Positions 8,818 to 17,508 of a stretch of DNA of 64,000 nucleotides are shown here, piece after piece; the first letter of the stretch is position 1; each line of letters starts with the position of its first letter. The DNA comes from Geminicoccus sp036263595 (GTDB taxonomy: Bacteria > Pseudomonadota > Alphaproteobacteria > Geminicoccales > Geminicoccaceae). Below the pieces are notes generated by a model. The model had not been told where the DNA came from. It saw only the letters and a list, made by a program, of their open reading frames with translations, and searched no databases. The DNA lies in assembly GCF_036263595.1 (NCBI RefSeq), contig NZ_DATAGQ010000120.1:1-64000 (forward strand), written 5' to 3'. Both the position numbers and the translations under genes were made by a program.

Positions 8818-11800
8818 ATGTCCGTCGCTTCCGTAGCACCCACGACGACTGCCAGCGCCACCCGGCCGCGCAAGATCCTGCTGGCGCGCGGGGTCGGCGG
8901 TCTGGATGCACTTCACCTGGCGCGGCGGATCGCCAAGAACGGCAGTTCGACCGTCTTCGTGGCGCGGGATGCGGAACGGGCGGCGCAGTTTGCGGCCCAG
9001 TTCGCCTTCTTCGCTCCATCGATCCCCGTCCTGCCGTTCCCGGCCTGGGACTGCCTACCCTACGACCGAATCTCCCCGAATGCCGGGATCATGGCGACGC
9101 GGCTGGCGACGCTTGCCGGACTTGGCGAGAAGGGCAGCTCTCGCCTGGTGCTGACCACGGTGAACGCGCTGACCCAGCGGGTGCCGGCGCCCGACGTGGT
9201 GCGCAGCGGGCGCCTGGTGGTGAAGGCAGGAACTCGGATCAAGCGGGACGATCTGGTCGCGCATCTTGAGCGAAACGGCTTTCGCCGCGCCGGGACCGTG
9301 GTCGAGGCGGGCGAGTATGCCGTCCGGGGCGGGCTCCTGGATCTCTGGCCGACTGGCCAGCCGGAGCCGCTGCGCCTGGACTTCTTCGGCGCGGTGCTGG
9401 AGACCATCCGCAGCTTCGACGCGCTCACGCAGCGGAGCAGCAGCAAGCACGAGCGGATCGTGCTCCAGGCGGTGAGCGAGGTCACGCTGGACCCGGCCTC
9501 GATCGACCGGTTCAAGACGGCCTACCTCCAGCGATTCGGGGCGGTCACCGGCGATCCGCTTTTGGAGGCTGTCTCAGCAGGCAGGCACTTTCCGGGCATG
9601 GAGCACTGGCTGCCCTTGTTCCACGAAAAGCTGGTCACGCTCTTCGATCACCTCGGCAGCGGCTGGACCATTGCGTTCGACCATCATGCCGACGAGGCGA
9701 TCGAGGCCCGGCAGGCTCTGGTCGGCGAGCACTACCGGGCACGCCAGGAGCCGGCACCCAAGGGGACGAGCTTCGGTACGACGGTCTACCGGCCACTACC
9801 GCCGGAACTGCTCTATCTCGACGAGAACGCCCTGGCCCGGCAGCTGGCGGACCGGCCGTCGCTCACCTACTCCCCGTCACCCCCGCCGCTCACGAAGCCG
9901 CAGGGGATCGACCTCGTCGTCGACCTGGGTGCCCGGCCGGTCCGCGACTTCACCCAGGAGCGGCAGGACCGCAACATCAACCTTTTCCAGGCGATCGCCG
10001 ACCACGTCCGCGACCTGACCCGTGAGGGCAAGGACCCGATCCTGGCGACGCACTCGGAAGGCTCGGCCGATCGACTTCGGACGGTGCTGGGTGATCACGG
10101 GCTGCCCGGCCTGCCGGTCGTGACGAGCCTGGCCGAGGCAGACGCCAAGCCGGGTGCCAAGCTTGCGGTCCTGCCGATGGAGCGCGGGTTCTACACGACC
10201 GACATCATCATCCTGGGCGAGGTCGACCTTCTCGGCGACCGCCTCCAGCGGTCAGCTACGCGGCGCAAACGCGCCGACAAGTTCATCCAGGACCTCTCGG
10301 TGCTGGCCGAGGGCGATCATGTCGTCCATGCGGAGCACGGCATCGGCCGGTTTGAAGGGCTGATCACCCTTGAGATCGGCGGCGCACCCCATGACTGCCT
10401 CAAGGTCGTGTACGCCGGCGGCGACAAGCTGTTCATTCCGGTCGAGAACCTGGAGATCCTGTCCCGCTACGGCCATGCCGATCAGGCCGTGCAACTCGAC
10501 AAGCTGGGCGGGGCCGGCTGGCAGGCACGAAAGGCAAAGGTCAAGCAGCGGGTCCGCGAGGTCGCGCAGGAACTGCTGGCGATCGCTGCCCAGCGCGCAC
10601 TGCGCAAGGGGCAGCCGCTGGAAACGGCTCCCGGTCTGTACGACGAGTTCGTAGCGCGGTTCCCGTACGAGGAGACGGAGGACCAGCTGAGTGCCATCGA
10701 GGCGGTGCTGACGGACATGGCCAGCGGCCAACCGATGGACCGCCTGATCTGCGGCGATGTCGGCTTCGGCAAGACCGAGGTGGCCCTGCGCGCGGCATTC
10801 GTGGCGGCCGCGGCCGGTCGCCAGGTCGCGGTGCTGGCACCCACGACGCTACTTGCCCGGCAGCACTACCGCGTGTTCACCGAGCGCTTCGCGGATCTGC
10901 CCATCCGCGTCGAGCAGCTCTCCCGCTTCGTGCCAGCCAAGGCCCAAAAGCAGGTCAAGGCCGAGCTGGCGGAGGGCAGGGTGGACATCGTCGTCGGCAC
11001 CCATGCGCTGCTGGCCAAGGATGTCCAGTTCAAGGACCTGGGCCTCGTCGTTATCGACGAGGAGCAGCATTTTGGCGTCGTGCACAAGGAGCGCATGAAG
11101 CAGTACCGCGCCGAGGTGCACGTGCTGACCATGACGGCGACGCCGATCCCGCGCACGCTCCAGATGGCGCTGGGGGGGATGAAGGACATGAGCGTCATCT
11201 CGACGCCGCCGGTCGACCGCCTGGCCGTGCGCAGCTTCGTGATGCCGACGGACCCGGTGGTGATCCGGGAAGCGCTCATGCGGGAGCACTATCGCGGCGG
11301 CCAGAGCTTCTATGTCTGCCCTCGCATCTCAGACCAGGACAAGCTGGCGGAGGACCTGCGCAAGCTGGTGCCTGAGCTGAAGATCGGTATCGCGAACGGG
11401 CGGATGGCGCCGAAGGACCTCGAAGAGACGATGGGGCAGTTCTACGACCATCGGATCGACGTGCTCCTGGCCACGAACATCGTCGAGAGCGGGCTCGACA
11501 TCCCGTCGGCCAACACGCTGATCGTCCACCGCGCCGACCTGTTCGGGCTTTCCCAGCTCTATCAGCTTCGGGGGCGCGTGGGTCGGTCGAAGGTTCGCGG
11601 CTATACCTACCTGACGACCCCCGACAAGCAGTTGGCCGACACGGCGGAGCGGCGCCTCAACGTCATCCAGTCGCTGGAAGGGCTGGGCGCCGGGTTCCAG
11701 CTCGCGAGCCATGACCTGGACATTCGTGGTGCCGGCAATCTGCTTGGCGACGAACAGTCCGGCCATGTGAAGGAGGTAGGCTTCGAGCTCTACAACTCGA

Positions 11801-12315
11801 TGCTCGAGGAGGCGATCGCGGCAGCCAAGGCCGGCGCGCAGGGCGGGCCGGACGAGGCACCGACCGACTGGACGCCGCAGATCACGGTGGATGCCGCGGC
11901 TCTCATGCCCGAGAGCTGGATCGGCGATGTCGATCTGCGGCTTGCCATGTACCGCCGCCTGGCTTCGCTGACCGAGCTCGAGGAGATCGACGGCTTCGCG
12001 GCCGAGCTGGTGGACCGGTTCGGCAAGCTTCCGCCCGAGACCGAGAACCTGCTCGCCATCATTGCCGTCAAGCTGCTGTGCAAGCGTGCCAATGTGGCCA
12101 AGCTCGACGCAGGACCGAAGGGAATCGTGCTGAGCCTCCACCAGAACAGGTTCCCGCAGCCGGACAAGCTGATCGGGCTGATCTCGGACAGCAAGGGCAA
12201 GATGAAGGTCCGCCCGGACCACAAGATCGTCTTCGTCCAGGAAACGAAGAGCCCCGGCGAGCGGCTCAAGGTCGCGAACAGGCTCATGGACCAGCTGGCA
12301 CGGCTCGCGGCCTAG
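8818..12315 (+). CDS. mfd: transcription-repair coupling factor Mfd
   Basis: 1165 residues, full length for Mfd, which removes RNA polymerase stalled at lesions and recruits UvrA. The N-terminal UvrB-homology part contains PFPAWDCLPYDRISP. A CarD-like RNAP-interaction domain (GDHVVHAEHGIGRFEGL) lies at about residue 500. The RecG-like translocase has Walker A GDVGFGKTE near 646, DEEQHFGV near 748 and TATPIPRTLQ. The TRG region and TRCF C-terminal domain (TPQITVDAAALMPESWI onward) are intact. Its TAG stop lies in the tetranucleotide CTAG whose opposite strand is the stop of convergent tenA. Confidence 0.97.
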   Translation: MSVASVAPTTTASATRPRKILLARGVGGLDALHLARRIAKNGSSTVFVARDAERAAQFAAQFAFFAPSIPVLPFPAWDCLPYDRISPNAGIMATRLATLAGLGEKGSSRLVLTTVNALTQRVPAPDVVRSGRLVVKAGTRIKRDDLVAHLERNGFRRAGTVVEAGEYAVRGGLLDLWPTGQPEPLRLDFFGAVLETIRSFDALTQRSSSKHERIVLQAVSEVTLDPASIDRFKTAYLQRFGAVTGDPLLEAVSAGRHFPGMEHWLPLFHEKLVTLFDHLGSGWTIAFDHHADEAIEARQALVGEHYRARQEPAPKGTSFGTTVYRPLPPELLYLDENALARQLADRPSLTYSPSPPPLTKPQGIDLVVDLGARPVRDFTQERQDRNINLFQAIADHVRDLTREGKDPILATHSEGSADRLRTVLGDHGLPGLPVVTSLAEADAKPGAKLAVLPMERGFYTTDIIILGEVDLLGDRLQRSATRRKRADKFIQDLSVLAEGDHVVHAEHGIGRFEGLITLEIGGAPHDCLKVVYAGGDKLFIPVENLEILSRYGHADQAVQLDKLGGAGWQARKAKVKQRVREVAQELLAIAAQRALRKGQPLETAPGLYDEFVARFPYEETEDQLSAIEAVLTDMASGQPMDRLICGDVGFGKTEVALRAAFVAAAAGRQVAVLAPTTLLARQHYRVFTERFADLPIRVEQLSRFVPAKAQKQVKAELAEGRVDIVVGTHALLAKDVQFKDLGLVVIDEEQHFGVVHKERMKQYRAEVHVLTMTATPIPRTLQMALGGMKDMSVISTPPVDRLAVRSFVMPTDPVVIREALMREHYRGGQSFYVCPRISDQDKLAEDLRKLVPELKIGIANGRMAPKDLEETMGQFYDHRIDVLLATNIVESGLDIPSANTLIVHRADLFGLSQLYQLRGRVGRSKVRGYTYLTTPDKQLADTAERRLNVIQSLEGLGAGFQLASHDLDIRGAGNLLGDEQSGHVKEVGFELYNSMLEEAIAAAKAGAQGGPDEAPTDWTPQITVDAAALMPESWIGDVDLRLAMYRRLASLTELEEIDGFAAELVDRFGKLPPETENLLAIIAVKLLCKRANVAKLDAGPKGIVLSLHQNRFPQPDKLIGLISDSKGKMKVRPDHKIVFVQETKSPGERLKVANRLMDQLARLAA

Positions 12316-12986
12316 ATGCGGACGGGCCAGCTCTCCATGCGATAGGCGCTGTCCCAGAACATCCACTCGTACTGGCACGAGCGGTGGTAGGCCTGCCTCA
12401 TCGCGGCGGTGGTCGACGGCGATGCCTCGGCCGCCAGACGGTCGGCCACGTCCTCCACGGCGAGGACCGCATCCCCGAAGCTCTGGTCGGCGTAGGTCTC
12501 GATCCAGGCGGAGAACGGGTTGTCGGCGACCGTGACCTCGGCGATCCGGCGCCCGACATCCCAGTAGATGCGGAAGCACGGCAGGATCGCCGCCACGCCC
12601 ACCGCCAGCCCATCGCGCGCGATGCTGGCCTGCAGGAAGTCGGTATAGGCCAGGCAGGTCGGTGACGGCTCGGCCATGGCCACCTGCTCGGGCGTGATGC
12701 CGAACAGCTCGAAGTAGCTGGCATGCAGCGCCCGCTCGACCTGGATCGCACCGTCGGCCGACTTGGCGAACAGCGAGATGGTGGCGGGCTCGGGTGCGAC
12801 CGAGGCGATCCTTGCCAAGACGCGGCCATACTCCAGCAGATAGATGGCGTCCTGGACGACGTAGTGCTGGAACCGCCTCGGCTCCAGCGTCCCAGCGGCC
12901 AGCTCCCGGTTGAACGGCAGCGCCAGGATACGCTTCAGCAGGTCCGCGGTTTCATGGCGCATGGAGGCCGAAAAGGAGACGGTCAT
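12312..12986 (-). CDS. tenA: TenA family thiaminase II / aminopyrimidine aminohydrolase
   Basis: 224 residues. TenA deaminates aminomethyl-aminopyrimidine from degraded thiamine so that HMP can be reused. Family features are the helical LPFNRELAAGTL start, the FQHYVVQDAIYL motif with substrate-binding Tyr/Asp, the catalytic Cys in LPCFRIYW, and the C-terminal YEWMFWDSAYRME carrying the conserved Glu. The ATG at 12986 overlaps the thiD stop (ATGA), so translation is coupled. It is the last gene of the TPP-riboswitch operon. Confidence 0.92.
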   Translation of the reverse strand: MTVSFSASMRHETADLLKRILALPFNRELAAGTLEPRRFQHYVVQDAIYLLEYGRVLARIASVAPEPATISLFAKSADGAIQVERALHASYFELFGITPEQVAMAEPSPTCLAYTDFLQASIARDGLAVGVAAILPCFRIYWDVGRRIAEVTVADNPFSAWIETYADQSFGDAVLAVEDVADRLAAEASPSTTAAMRQAYHRSCQYEWMFWDSAYRMESWPVRI

Positions 12987-13786
12987 CTGGGGGTCCAGAG
13001 GTTGTGGAAGTGGTGGACAGGACCGTGGCCGTGGCCGACCGCCAGTTCGTCCGCATGGAGGATGGCGCCGGTCAGCCAGGACTTGGCGGCCCTGACCGCC
13101 TCCAGCGGGTCATGCGTGGGCAGGAGTGCCGCGATCGCCGACGAGTAGGAGCAGCCGGTGCCGTGGGTGTTCTTCGTGGGGATCCGGCGCGCCGGCAGCT
13201 CCACGACGCGCCCGCCGTCCGCGAACAGGTCCGGTGCGTCGTCGGTGCCAAGATGTCCTCCCTTCAGCACCAGGGCGGCCGGTCCGAGGGCCAGCAGCGG
13301 TGGGACCAGGCCATGCATCCCGGCCAGCGTGGTCGGCTCGTCGCCTCCGGTCAGCACGGCCGCTTCGGGGAGGTTGGGAGTCAGCACGGTAGCCAGCGGG
13401 CACAAGCACTCGCGCACAGCCGCCACCGCCTCCTCGGCGAGCAGCCGGTCGCCGCCCTTGGCGACCATCACCGGGTCAACCACGATGTTCCTGGCACCAT
13501 GCGCCTGCAAACGATCGGCGATGATCGCAGCCAGTTCGGCCGTAGCAACCATCCCGACCTTCACGGCGTCGATCCGGACATCAGCGAACAGCGTGTCGAT
13601 CTGCTGCGCAACGAACGCTGCCGGAACCGGATGCACGCCCGTCACGCGCTGCGTGTTCTGGGCCGTCAGCGCGCTGAGCACGGCGCAGCCATAGGTCTGC
13701 ATGGCCGCGAACGTCTTGAGGTCCGCCTGGATGCCGGCACCGCCGCTGGGATCGGAACCGGCGATGGTCAGGATGTTGTGGATCAA
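12983..13786 (-). CDS. thiD: hydroxymethylpyrimidine/phosphomethylpyrimidine kinase ThiD
   Basis: 267 residues. Phosphorylates HMP and HMP-P in the pyrimidine branch of thiamine synthesis. Ribokinase-fold signatures are ILTIAGSDPSGGAGIQAD at the N-terminus, VDPVMVAKGG in the middle, LTPNLPEA, and THGTGCSYSSAIAA with the catalytic Asp position replaced by Cys, normal for ThiD. The start is TTG at 13786 inside a TTGA overlap with the thiE stop, with AAGGGG upstream. Third gene of the thiM-thiE-thiD-tenA operon. Confidence 0.95.
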   Translation of the reverse strand: MIHNILTIAGSDPSGGAGIQADLKTFAAMQTYGCAVLSALTAQNTQRVTGVHPVPAAFVAQQIDTLFADVRIDAVKVGMVATAELAAIIADRLQAHGARNIVVDPVMVAKGGDRLLAEEAVAAVRECLCPLATVLTPNLPEAAVLTGGDEPTTLAGMHGLVPPLLALGPAALVLKGGHLGTDDAPDLFADGGRVVELPARRIPTKNTHGTGCSYSSAIAALLPTHDPLEAVRAAKSWLTGAILHADELAVGHGHGPVHHFHNLWTPR

Positions 13787-14433
13787 GAGGCGCCCCTTTC
13801 ACGTGCATCCCGGACAGCGCTCAAGAGCTGCCGGGCTGCAGCCTCGGGATCAGCGGCATGAGCCACGGCCGTCACCACCGCGATGCCGTCGGCACCGGCC
13901 CGGATGGCGTCGCCGGCGTTGTGCAGCCCGATCCCGCCGATCGCCACGACCGGAAGATCCAGTCGGCCGCGGATGCACCGGAAGGCCATCGCCCCCAGTG
14001 GCGGCGCCGCGTCCAGCTTTGTACTGGTCGCAAAGATCGGGCCAAGGCCGACATGGTCCACCACCGCCGGATCGACGGTCCCGATCTCATCCATGCTCGT
14101 GACGGACAGTCCGATGATCGCGTCGGGACCGGGGATGGCCCTGGCGGCAGGGGACGGCAGATCGTCCTGGCCGACATGCGCACCGTCAGCACCGGCCGCG
14201 AGCGCCACGTCGACCCGGTCGTTGACGATCAGGGGAACGCCCATCCCGGCGACCCGGGCCCGGATCGCACCGGCCAGTTCGATCAGGCGGCGCGCGCTGG
14301 AAGTCTTGTCCCTGAGCTGGAGGATCGTGGCTCCGCCACGAGCGGCGGCATCGGCGAGATCCGCAATGCGCGCCGGTGGCGTCGTGGCCGTGTCCAGCAC
14401 GACATAAAGGCCAAGATCCACATGACGCCTCAC
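13783..14433 (-). CDS. thiE: thiamine-phosphate synthase ThiE
   Basis: 216 residues from GTG 14433, which overlaps the thiM stop as GTGA; the much longer open frame upstream merely reads thiM out of frame. ThiE joins HMP-PP and hydroxyethylthiazole phosphate to give thiamine phosphate. TIM-barrel features are YVVLDT, ILQLRDKTSSARRLIE, IVNDRVDVALAAGADGAHVGQDDL, the thiazole-phosphate site LGPIFATSTK, and VVAIGGIGLHNAGDAI. Fits the family length (about 210). Confidence 0.95.
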   Translation of the reverse strand: MRRHVDLGLYVVLDTATTPPARIADLADAAARGGATILQLRDKTSSARRLIELAGAIRARVAGMGVPLIVNDRVDVALAAGADGAHVGQDDLPSPAARAIPGPDAIIGLSVTSMDEIGTVDPAVVDHVGLGPIFATSTKLDAAPPLGAMAFRCIRGRLDLPVVAIGGIGLHNAGDAIRAGADGIAVVTAVAHAADPEAAARQLLSAVRDARERGAS

Positions 14434-15218
14434 GTGAGCTTCGCCCGCCCGATCAGCATCGTCCGGTCGATCCTGGCCAGACTGTCCAGGATGCTCACCT
14501 GCAGCGAGCCCGGCCCTTCGCTCTGGCCGCATACCAACTCCCCGGCGACCCCGAGGATGGTGCAGGCGGCAAGCGCCGCCAGGATGCGGTCTTCCTCGAC
14601 AGCCAGACAGGCTGCGGTCAACGCGCTGAGCGTGCATCCGAGGCCGGTGACGCGGGTCATGCGTTCGTCGCCGTTGGCACAGGAAACAACCCGCTCGCCA
14701 TCGGTTACGTGATCGACGGCCCCGGTGACGACCACGCAGGATCCCGTGGACAGAGCCAGCCCGCGGGCGGCATCGAGTGCCGCATCGCTGCCCGTGGTGC
14801 TGTCGACACCCTTGGTGGTGCCGGAACTGCCCACGAGCGCCATGATCTCCGAGCCATTGCCCCGGATGACCGCCGGCCGGTGGCGAATAAGGTTGTGGGC
14901 CGTCTCGGTGCGAAGGCGCGTGGCTCCCGCACCGACCGGGTCCAGGACCCAAGGCTTGCCCGCACCGTCCGCCTTGGCGACAGCAAGATGCATTGCTTCG
15001 ATCCAGGGCCGGGACAAGGTGCCGATGTTCACGACCAGGGCGTCGGAGATCGCGACGAACTCCTCGACTTCCTCCGCGGCATGCACCATGGCCGGTGACG
15101 CGCCCACCGCCAGCAAGGCATTGGCCGTCGAGTTCATCACGACATAGTTGGTAATGTTGTGGACGAGCGGCCGGCGGCTTCTCAGCGCATCGAGCACCCG
15201 TCCCACGTCCTGGGACAT
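14430..15218 (-). CDS. thiM: hydroxyethylthiazole kinase ThiM
   Basis: 262 residues from ATG 15218 with AAGGAAG directly upstream; the longer open frame runs through the riboswitch and is rejected. ThiM phosphorylates salvaged 4-methyl-5-hydroxyethylthiazole. Diagnostic motifs are RPLVHNITNYVVMNSTANALLA, GASPAM, WVLDPVGAGAT, RGNGSEI, and GLGCTLSALTAA with the catalytic Cys. First gene after the TPP riboswitch, translationally coupled to thiE. With no thiC or thiG nearby the operon looks like a salvage unit. Confidence 0.95.
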   Translation of the reverse strand: MSQDVGRVLDALRSRRPLVHNITNYVVMNSTANALLAVGASPAMVHAAEEVEEFVAISDALVVNIGTLSRPWIEAMHLAVAKADGAGKPWVLDPVGAGATRLRTETAHNLIRHRPAVIRGNGSEIMALVGSSGTTKGVDSTTGSDAALDAARGLALSTGSCVVVTGAVDHVTDGERVVSCANGDERMTRVTGLGCTLSALTAACLAVEEDRILAALAACTILGVAGELVCGQSEGPGSLQVSILDSLARIDRTMLIGRAKLT

Positions 15219-15228
15219 CTTCCTTGGC

Positions 15229-15310
15229 CTCCCTTCGCTGGCATGACCCAGATCAGGTTCAACGGGTTTGATCTCAGTCCGCCGGTCACGACGAACACCC
15301 CTTGGCGGGC
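15229..15310 (-). promoter_or_regulatory. TPP riboswitch (THI element)
   Basis: On minus, upstream of thiM, the order of conserved blocks is AAGGGGTG, CTGAGAT, AACCTGATCTGGGT, ATGCCAGCGAAGGGA. These are the hallmark P2/J and P4/P5 segments of the thiamine-pyrophosphate aptamer. The end of the aptamer lies only about 11 bases from the thiM ATG, close to its ribosome site, so control of translation initiation by site sequestration is the likely mode. It should repress thiM-thiE-thiD-tenA when TPP is plentiful. Confidence 0.95.
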
Positions 15311-15387
15311 TTGAGGATGGTCCGATTGCGACCGATGTCAACCGCAGGCGAGCGCCCGCATTGTCAACCAGAAGGAAGCGTCCGCAC

Positions 15388-16320
15388 GTGAACGTCCTGC
15401 TCTATCTTCATGACAGCGCCCTGCTCCACGACACGGGACCGGGCCATCCCGAGCGGCCGGCGCGCTACCGGGCGGTCGTCGAGGCGCTGGATCAGCTGGA
15501 CGCCCCGTGGCTGCTTCGGCAGGAAGCCCCGGAGGCATCGATCGAGCAGGTGAAGCGCGTCCATGACGTTGCCTATGTCGACGCCCTCCTGGAGGCCCTG
15601 CCGGACCAGGGCCTCGTGCAGATCGACGCCGATACCATCGGCTCGCCCGGCAGCCGCGAGGCAGCCTTGCGCGCGGCCGGTGCTGCCGCCTCGGCGGTGG
15701 ATGCGATCTTGTCCGGTCGGGCCAAGCGCGCCTTCTCGGCAATGCGGCCGCCTGGGCATCATGCCGAGAGCAACCGTGCGATGGGCTTCTGCCTGTTCAA
15801 CAGCGTAGCCGTGGGCGCAGCCCAGGCTCGTACCGTGCATGGTGTCGGCAGGATCGCGATCGTCGACTTCGACGTCCACCATGGGAACGGCACCCAGGAG
15901 ATCTTCTGGTCCGATCCGCAGACGCTTTACGTCTCGACGCACCAGTCACCACTCTACCCCGGCACGGGAGCCGACAACGAGCGAGGCGCACGCGACAACA
16001 TCCTGAACATACCCTTGCGCTCGGGCACCGACGGTACGTTCTTCCGCAAGGTGGTGGCCGACCGCGTCATCCCGGTGCTCGACCGGTTCGCGCCGGAACT
16101 GCTGCTGATCTCGGCAGGGTTCGACGCGCATGAAGCCGACCCGCTTGCAAGCCTGCGCCTGACGGAGGAAGACTTCGCCTGGGTGACGAAGCAACTCGTC
16201 GCCGTGGCCGACCGTCATGCGCAGGGGCGGGTAGTATCGGTGCTGGAAGGCGGCTACGACGTCGACGCGCTCGGCCGGAGCGTCAAAGCCCATGTCTGCG
16301 CGCTCGCTGGCCAAGAGTGA
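15388..16320 (+). CDS. histone deacetylase / acetylpolyamine amidohydrolase family enzyme
   Basis: 310 residues from GTG 15388 with AAGGAAG nine bases upstream. Zinc-dependent deacetylase fold with PGHPERPARY near the N-terminus, the catalytic His pair in RPPGHHAE, zinc ligands in DFDVHHGNGTQ, and GFDAH near the end. Bacterial members act on acetylated polyamines, acetoin-like compounds or protein lysines; the substrate here cannot be told from sequence. It is the first gene of a plus-strand run with xseB, ispA, dxs and tlyA. Confidence 0.9.
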   Translation: MNVLLYLHDSALLHDTGPGHPERPARYRAVVEALDQLDAPWLLRQEAPEASIEQVKRVHDVAYVDALLEALPDQGLVQIDADTIGSPGSREAALRAAGAAASAVDAILSGRAKRAFSAMRPPGHHAESNRAMGFCLFNSVAVGAAQARTVHGVGRIAIVDFDVHHGNGTQEIFWSDPQTLYVSTHQSPLYPGTGADNERGARDNILNIPLRSGTDGTFFRKVVADRVIPVLDRFAPELLLISAGFDAHEADPLASLRLTEEDFAWVTKQLVAVADRHAQGRVVSVLEGGYDVDALGRSVKAHVCALAGQE

Positions 16321-16339
16321 GCGGAGGAAGAGCAGCCCT

Positions 16340-16579
16340 GTGACCGAAACGAACAAGCAGATGAGCTTCGAGGCTGCGCTCGGAGAACTGGAGAAGCTGG
16401 TTCAGGAGCTGGAGCGCGGCCAGCTGGACCTGGACGATGCGATCTCGGCCTATGAGCGCGGTACGGCACTCAAGGAGCTGTGCCGGCAGAAGCTGGCGGA
16501 CGCGCAGATGCGGGTGGAGAAGCTGTCGGTGAACGCCGCTGGCGAGCCCCGCGTCGAACCCTTCGATCCCTCCCGCTGA
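16340..16579 (+). CDS. xseB: exodeoxyribonuclease VII small subunit
   Basis: 79 residues from GTG 16340, with GGAGGAAG ten bases upstream; ATG 16361 is an alternative. MSFEAALGELEKLVQELERG and the following LDLDDAISAYERG are the XseB signature. XseB oligomerises on XseA to form ExoVII, which degrades single-stranded DNA. xseA is not in the window. The xseB-ispA-dxs order is widespread in proteobacteria. Confidence 0.94.
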   Translation: MTETNKQMSFEAALGELEKLVQELERGQLDLDDAISAYERGTALKELCRQKLADAQMRVEKLSVNAAGEPRVEPFDPSR

Positions 16580-16594
16580 CGTCGGCCGTCCACC

Positions 16595-17479
16595 TTGCTC
16601 ACCAGCTTTCTTCAGGATACGGCCGCCAGCGTGGAGGCGGAGATCGACCGGCTGCTTGGTTCGCCTGCGGATCACGCGGCGCCGAGGCTGGTCGAGGCCA
16701 TGCGTTACGCGGCACTCGGCGGCGGCAAGCGGCTGCGGGCAGCACTCGTGCGAGCCGTGGCGGATGCCCTGGCCGGCGCTAGCCAGTCGAACTGGATGGC
16801 CACCGCTGCTGCGATCGAGGCCGTACATGCCTACTCGCTGATCCACGACGACCTGCCGGCCATGGACGACGCGTCCACGCGCCGTGGCCGCCCAGCCTGC
16901 CATCTCGCCTTCGATGAAGCGACCGCGGTTTTAGCCGGTGATGCTCTGCAGGCGGTTGCGTTCGAGTGGATTGCCGGGGACGCGCGGCTGCCGGAAATTG
17001 CCAGGCTGACGCTGATAGCGGGTCTGGCTCGGGCCGCCGGCGCTGCTGGCATGTGTGGCGGGCAGATGCTCGACCTGCAGGGCGAGGCGAACCCGCCGGA
17101 TCTGGCAGGCCTGGAACAGATGGAGCGGCTCAAGACCGGCGCCATGATCGCCTTTGCCGCTGAAGCCGGTGCCGTCATCGCCGGTGCCGATGCGCCGGTC
17201 CGCCACCACGTCGTCGGCTGGGCGAGATGTCTGGGGCTCGCCTTCCAGATCAAGGACGACCTGCTGGATGTGGAAGGCGACGGCAGCGTGACAGGCAAGG
17301 ATGCGGGGCTGGATGCCGTGCGCGGCAAGACTACATTCGTGAGTCTGATGGGTGTGAAAGCCGCGCGTGAACGGCTTGATGTGCTTGCTCTTGAGGCGAG
17401 CCACCATCTCGGCGATCTGGGCGTAGAGGTGAACTTGCTCGATTCCATCTTCCACTACGTCGTCACGCGTGATCGCTGA
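16595..17479 (+). CDS. ispA: farnesyl/geranylgeranyl diphosphate synthase
   Basis: 294 residues from TTG 16595 (weak ribosome site; an in-frame GTG at 16631 is possible). Condenses IPP with allylic diphosphates. First Asp-rich motif DDLPAMDD, second KDDLLDVEGD, GGGKRLRA for IPP binding, and a CGGQMLDL motif typical of IspA. Both active-site motifs are intact. Sits between xseB and dxs, so precursor synthesis and chain elongation are encoded together. Confidence 0.93.
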   Translation: MLTSFLQDTAASVEAEIDRLLGSPADHAAPRLVEAMRYAALGGGKRLRAALVRAVADALAGASQSNWMATAAAIEAVHAYSLIHDDLPAMDDASTRRGRPACHLAFDEATAVLAGDALQAVAFEWIAGDARLPEIARLTLIAGLARAAGAAGMCGGQMLDLQGEANPPDLAGLEQMERLKTGAMIAFAAEAGAVIAGADAPVRHHVVGWARCLGLAFQIKDDLLDVEGDGSVTGKDAGLDAVRGKTTFVSLMGVKAARERLDVLALEASHHLGDLGVEVNLLDSIFHYVVTRDR

Positions 17480-17508
17480 ACCGCACATGTCCTGGAGCCG
17501 GCGGCAGC

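Noticed and set aside
14434..14952. N-terminal extension of thiE through thiM
   Set aside because: Out-of-frame reading of thiM; GTG 14433 in a GTGA overlap is the natural start.
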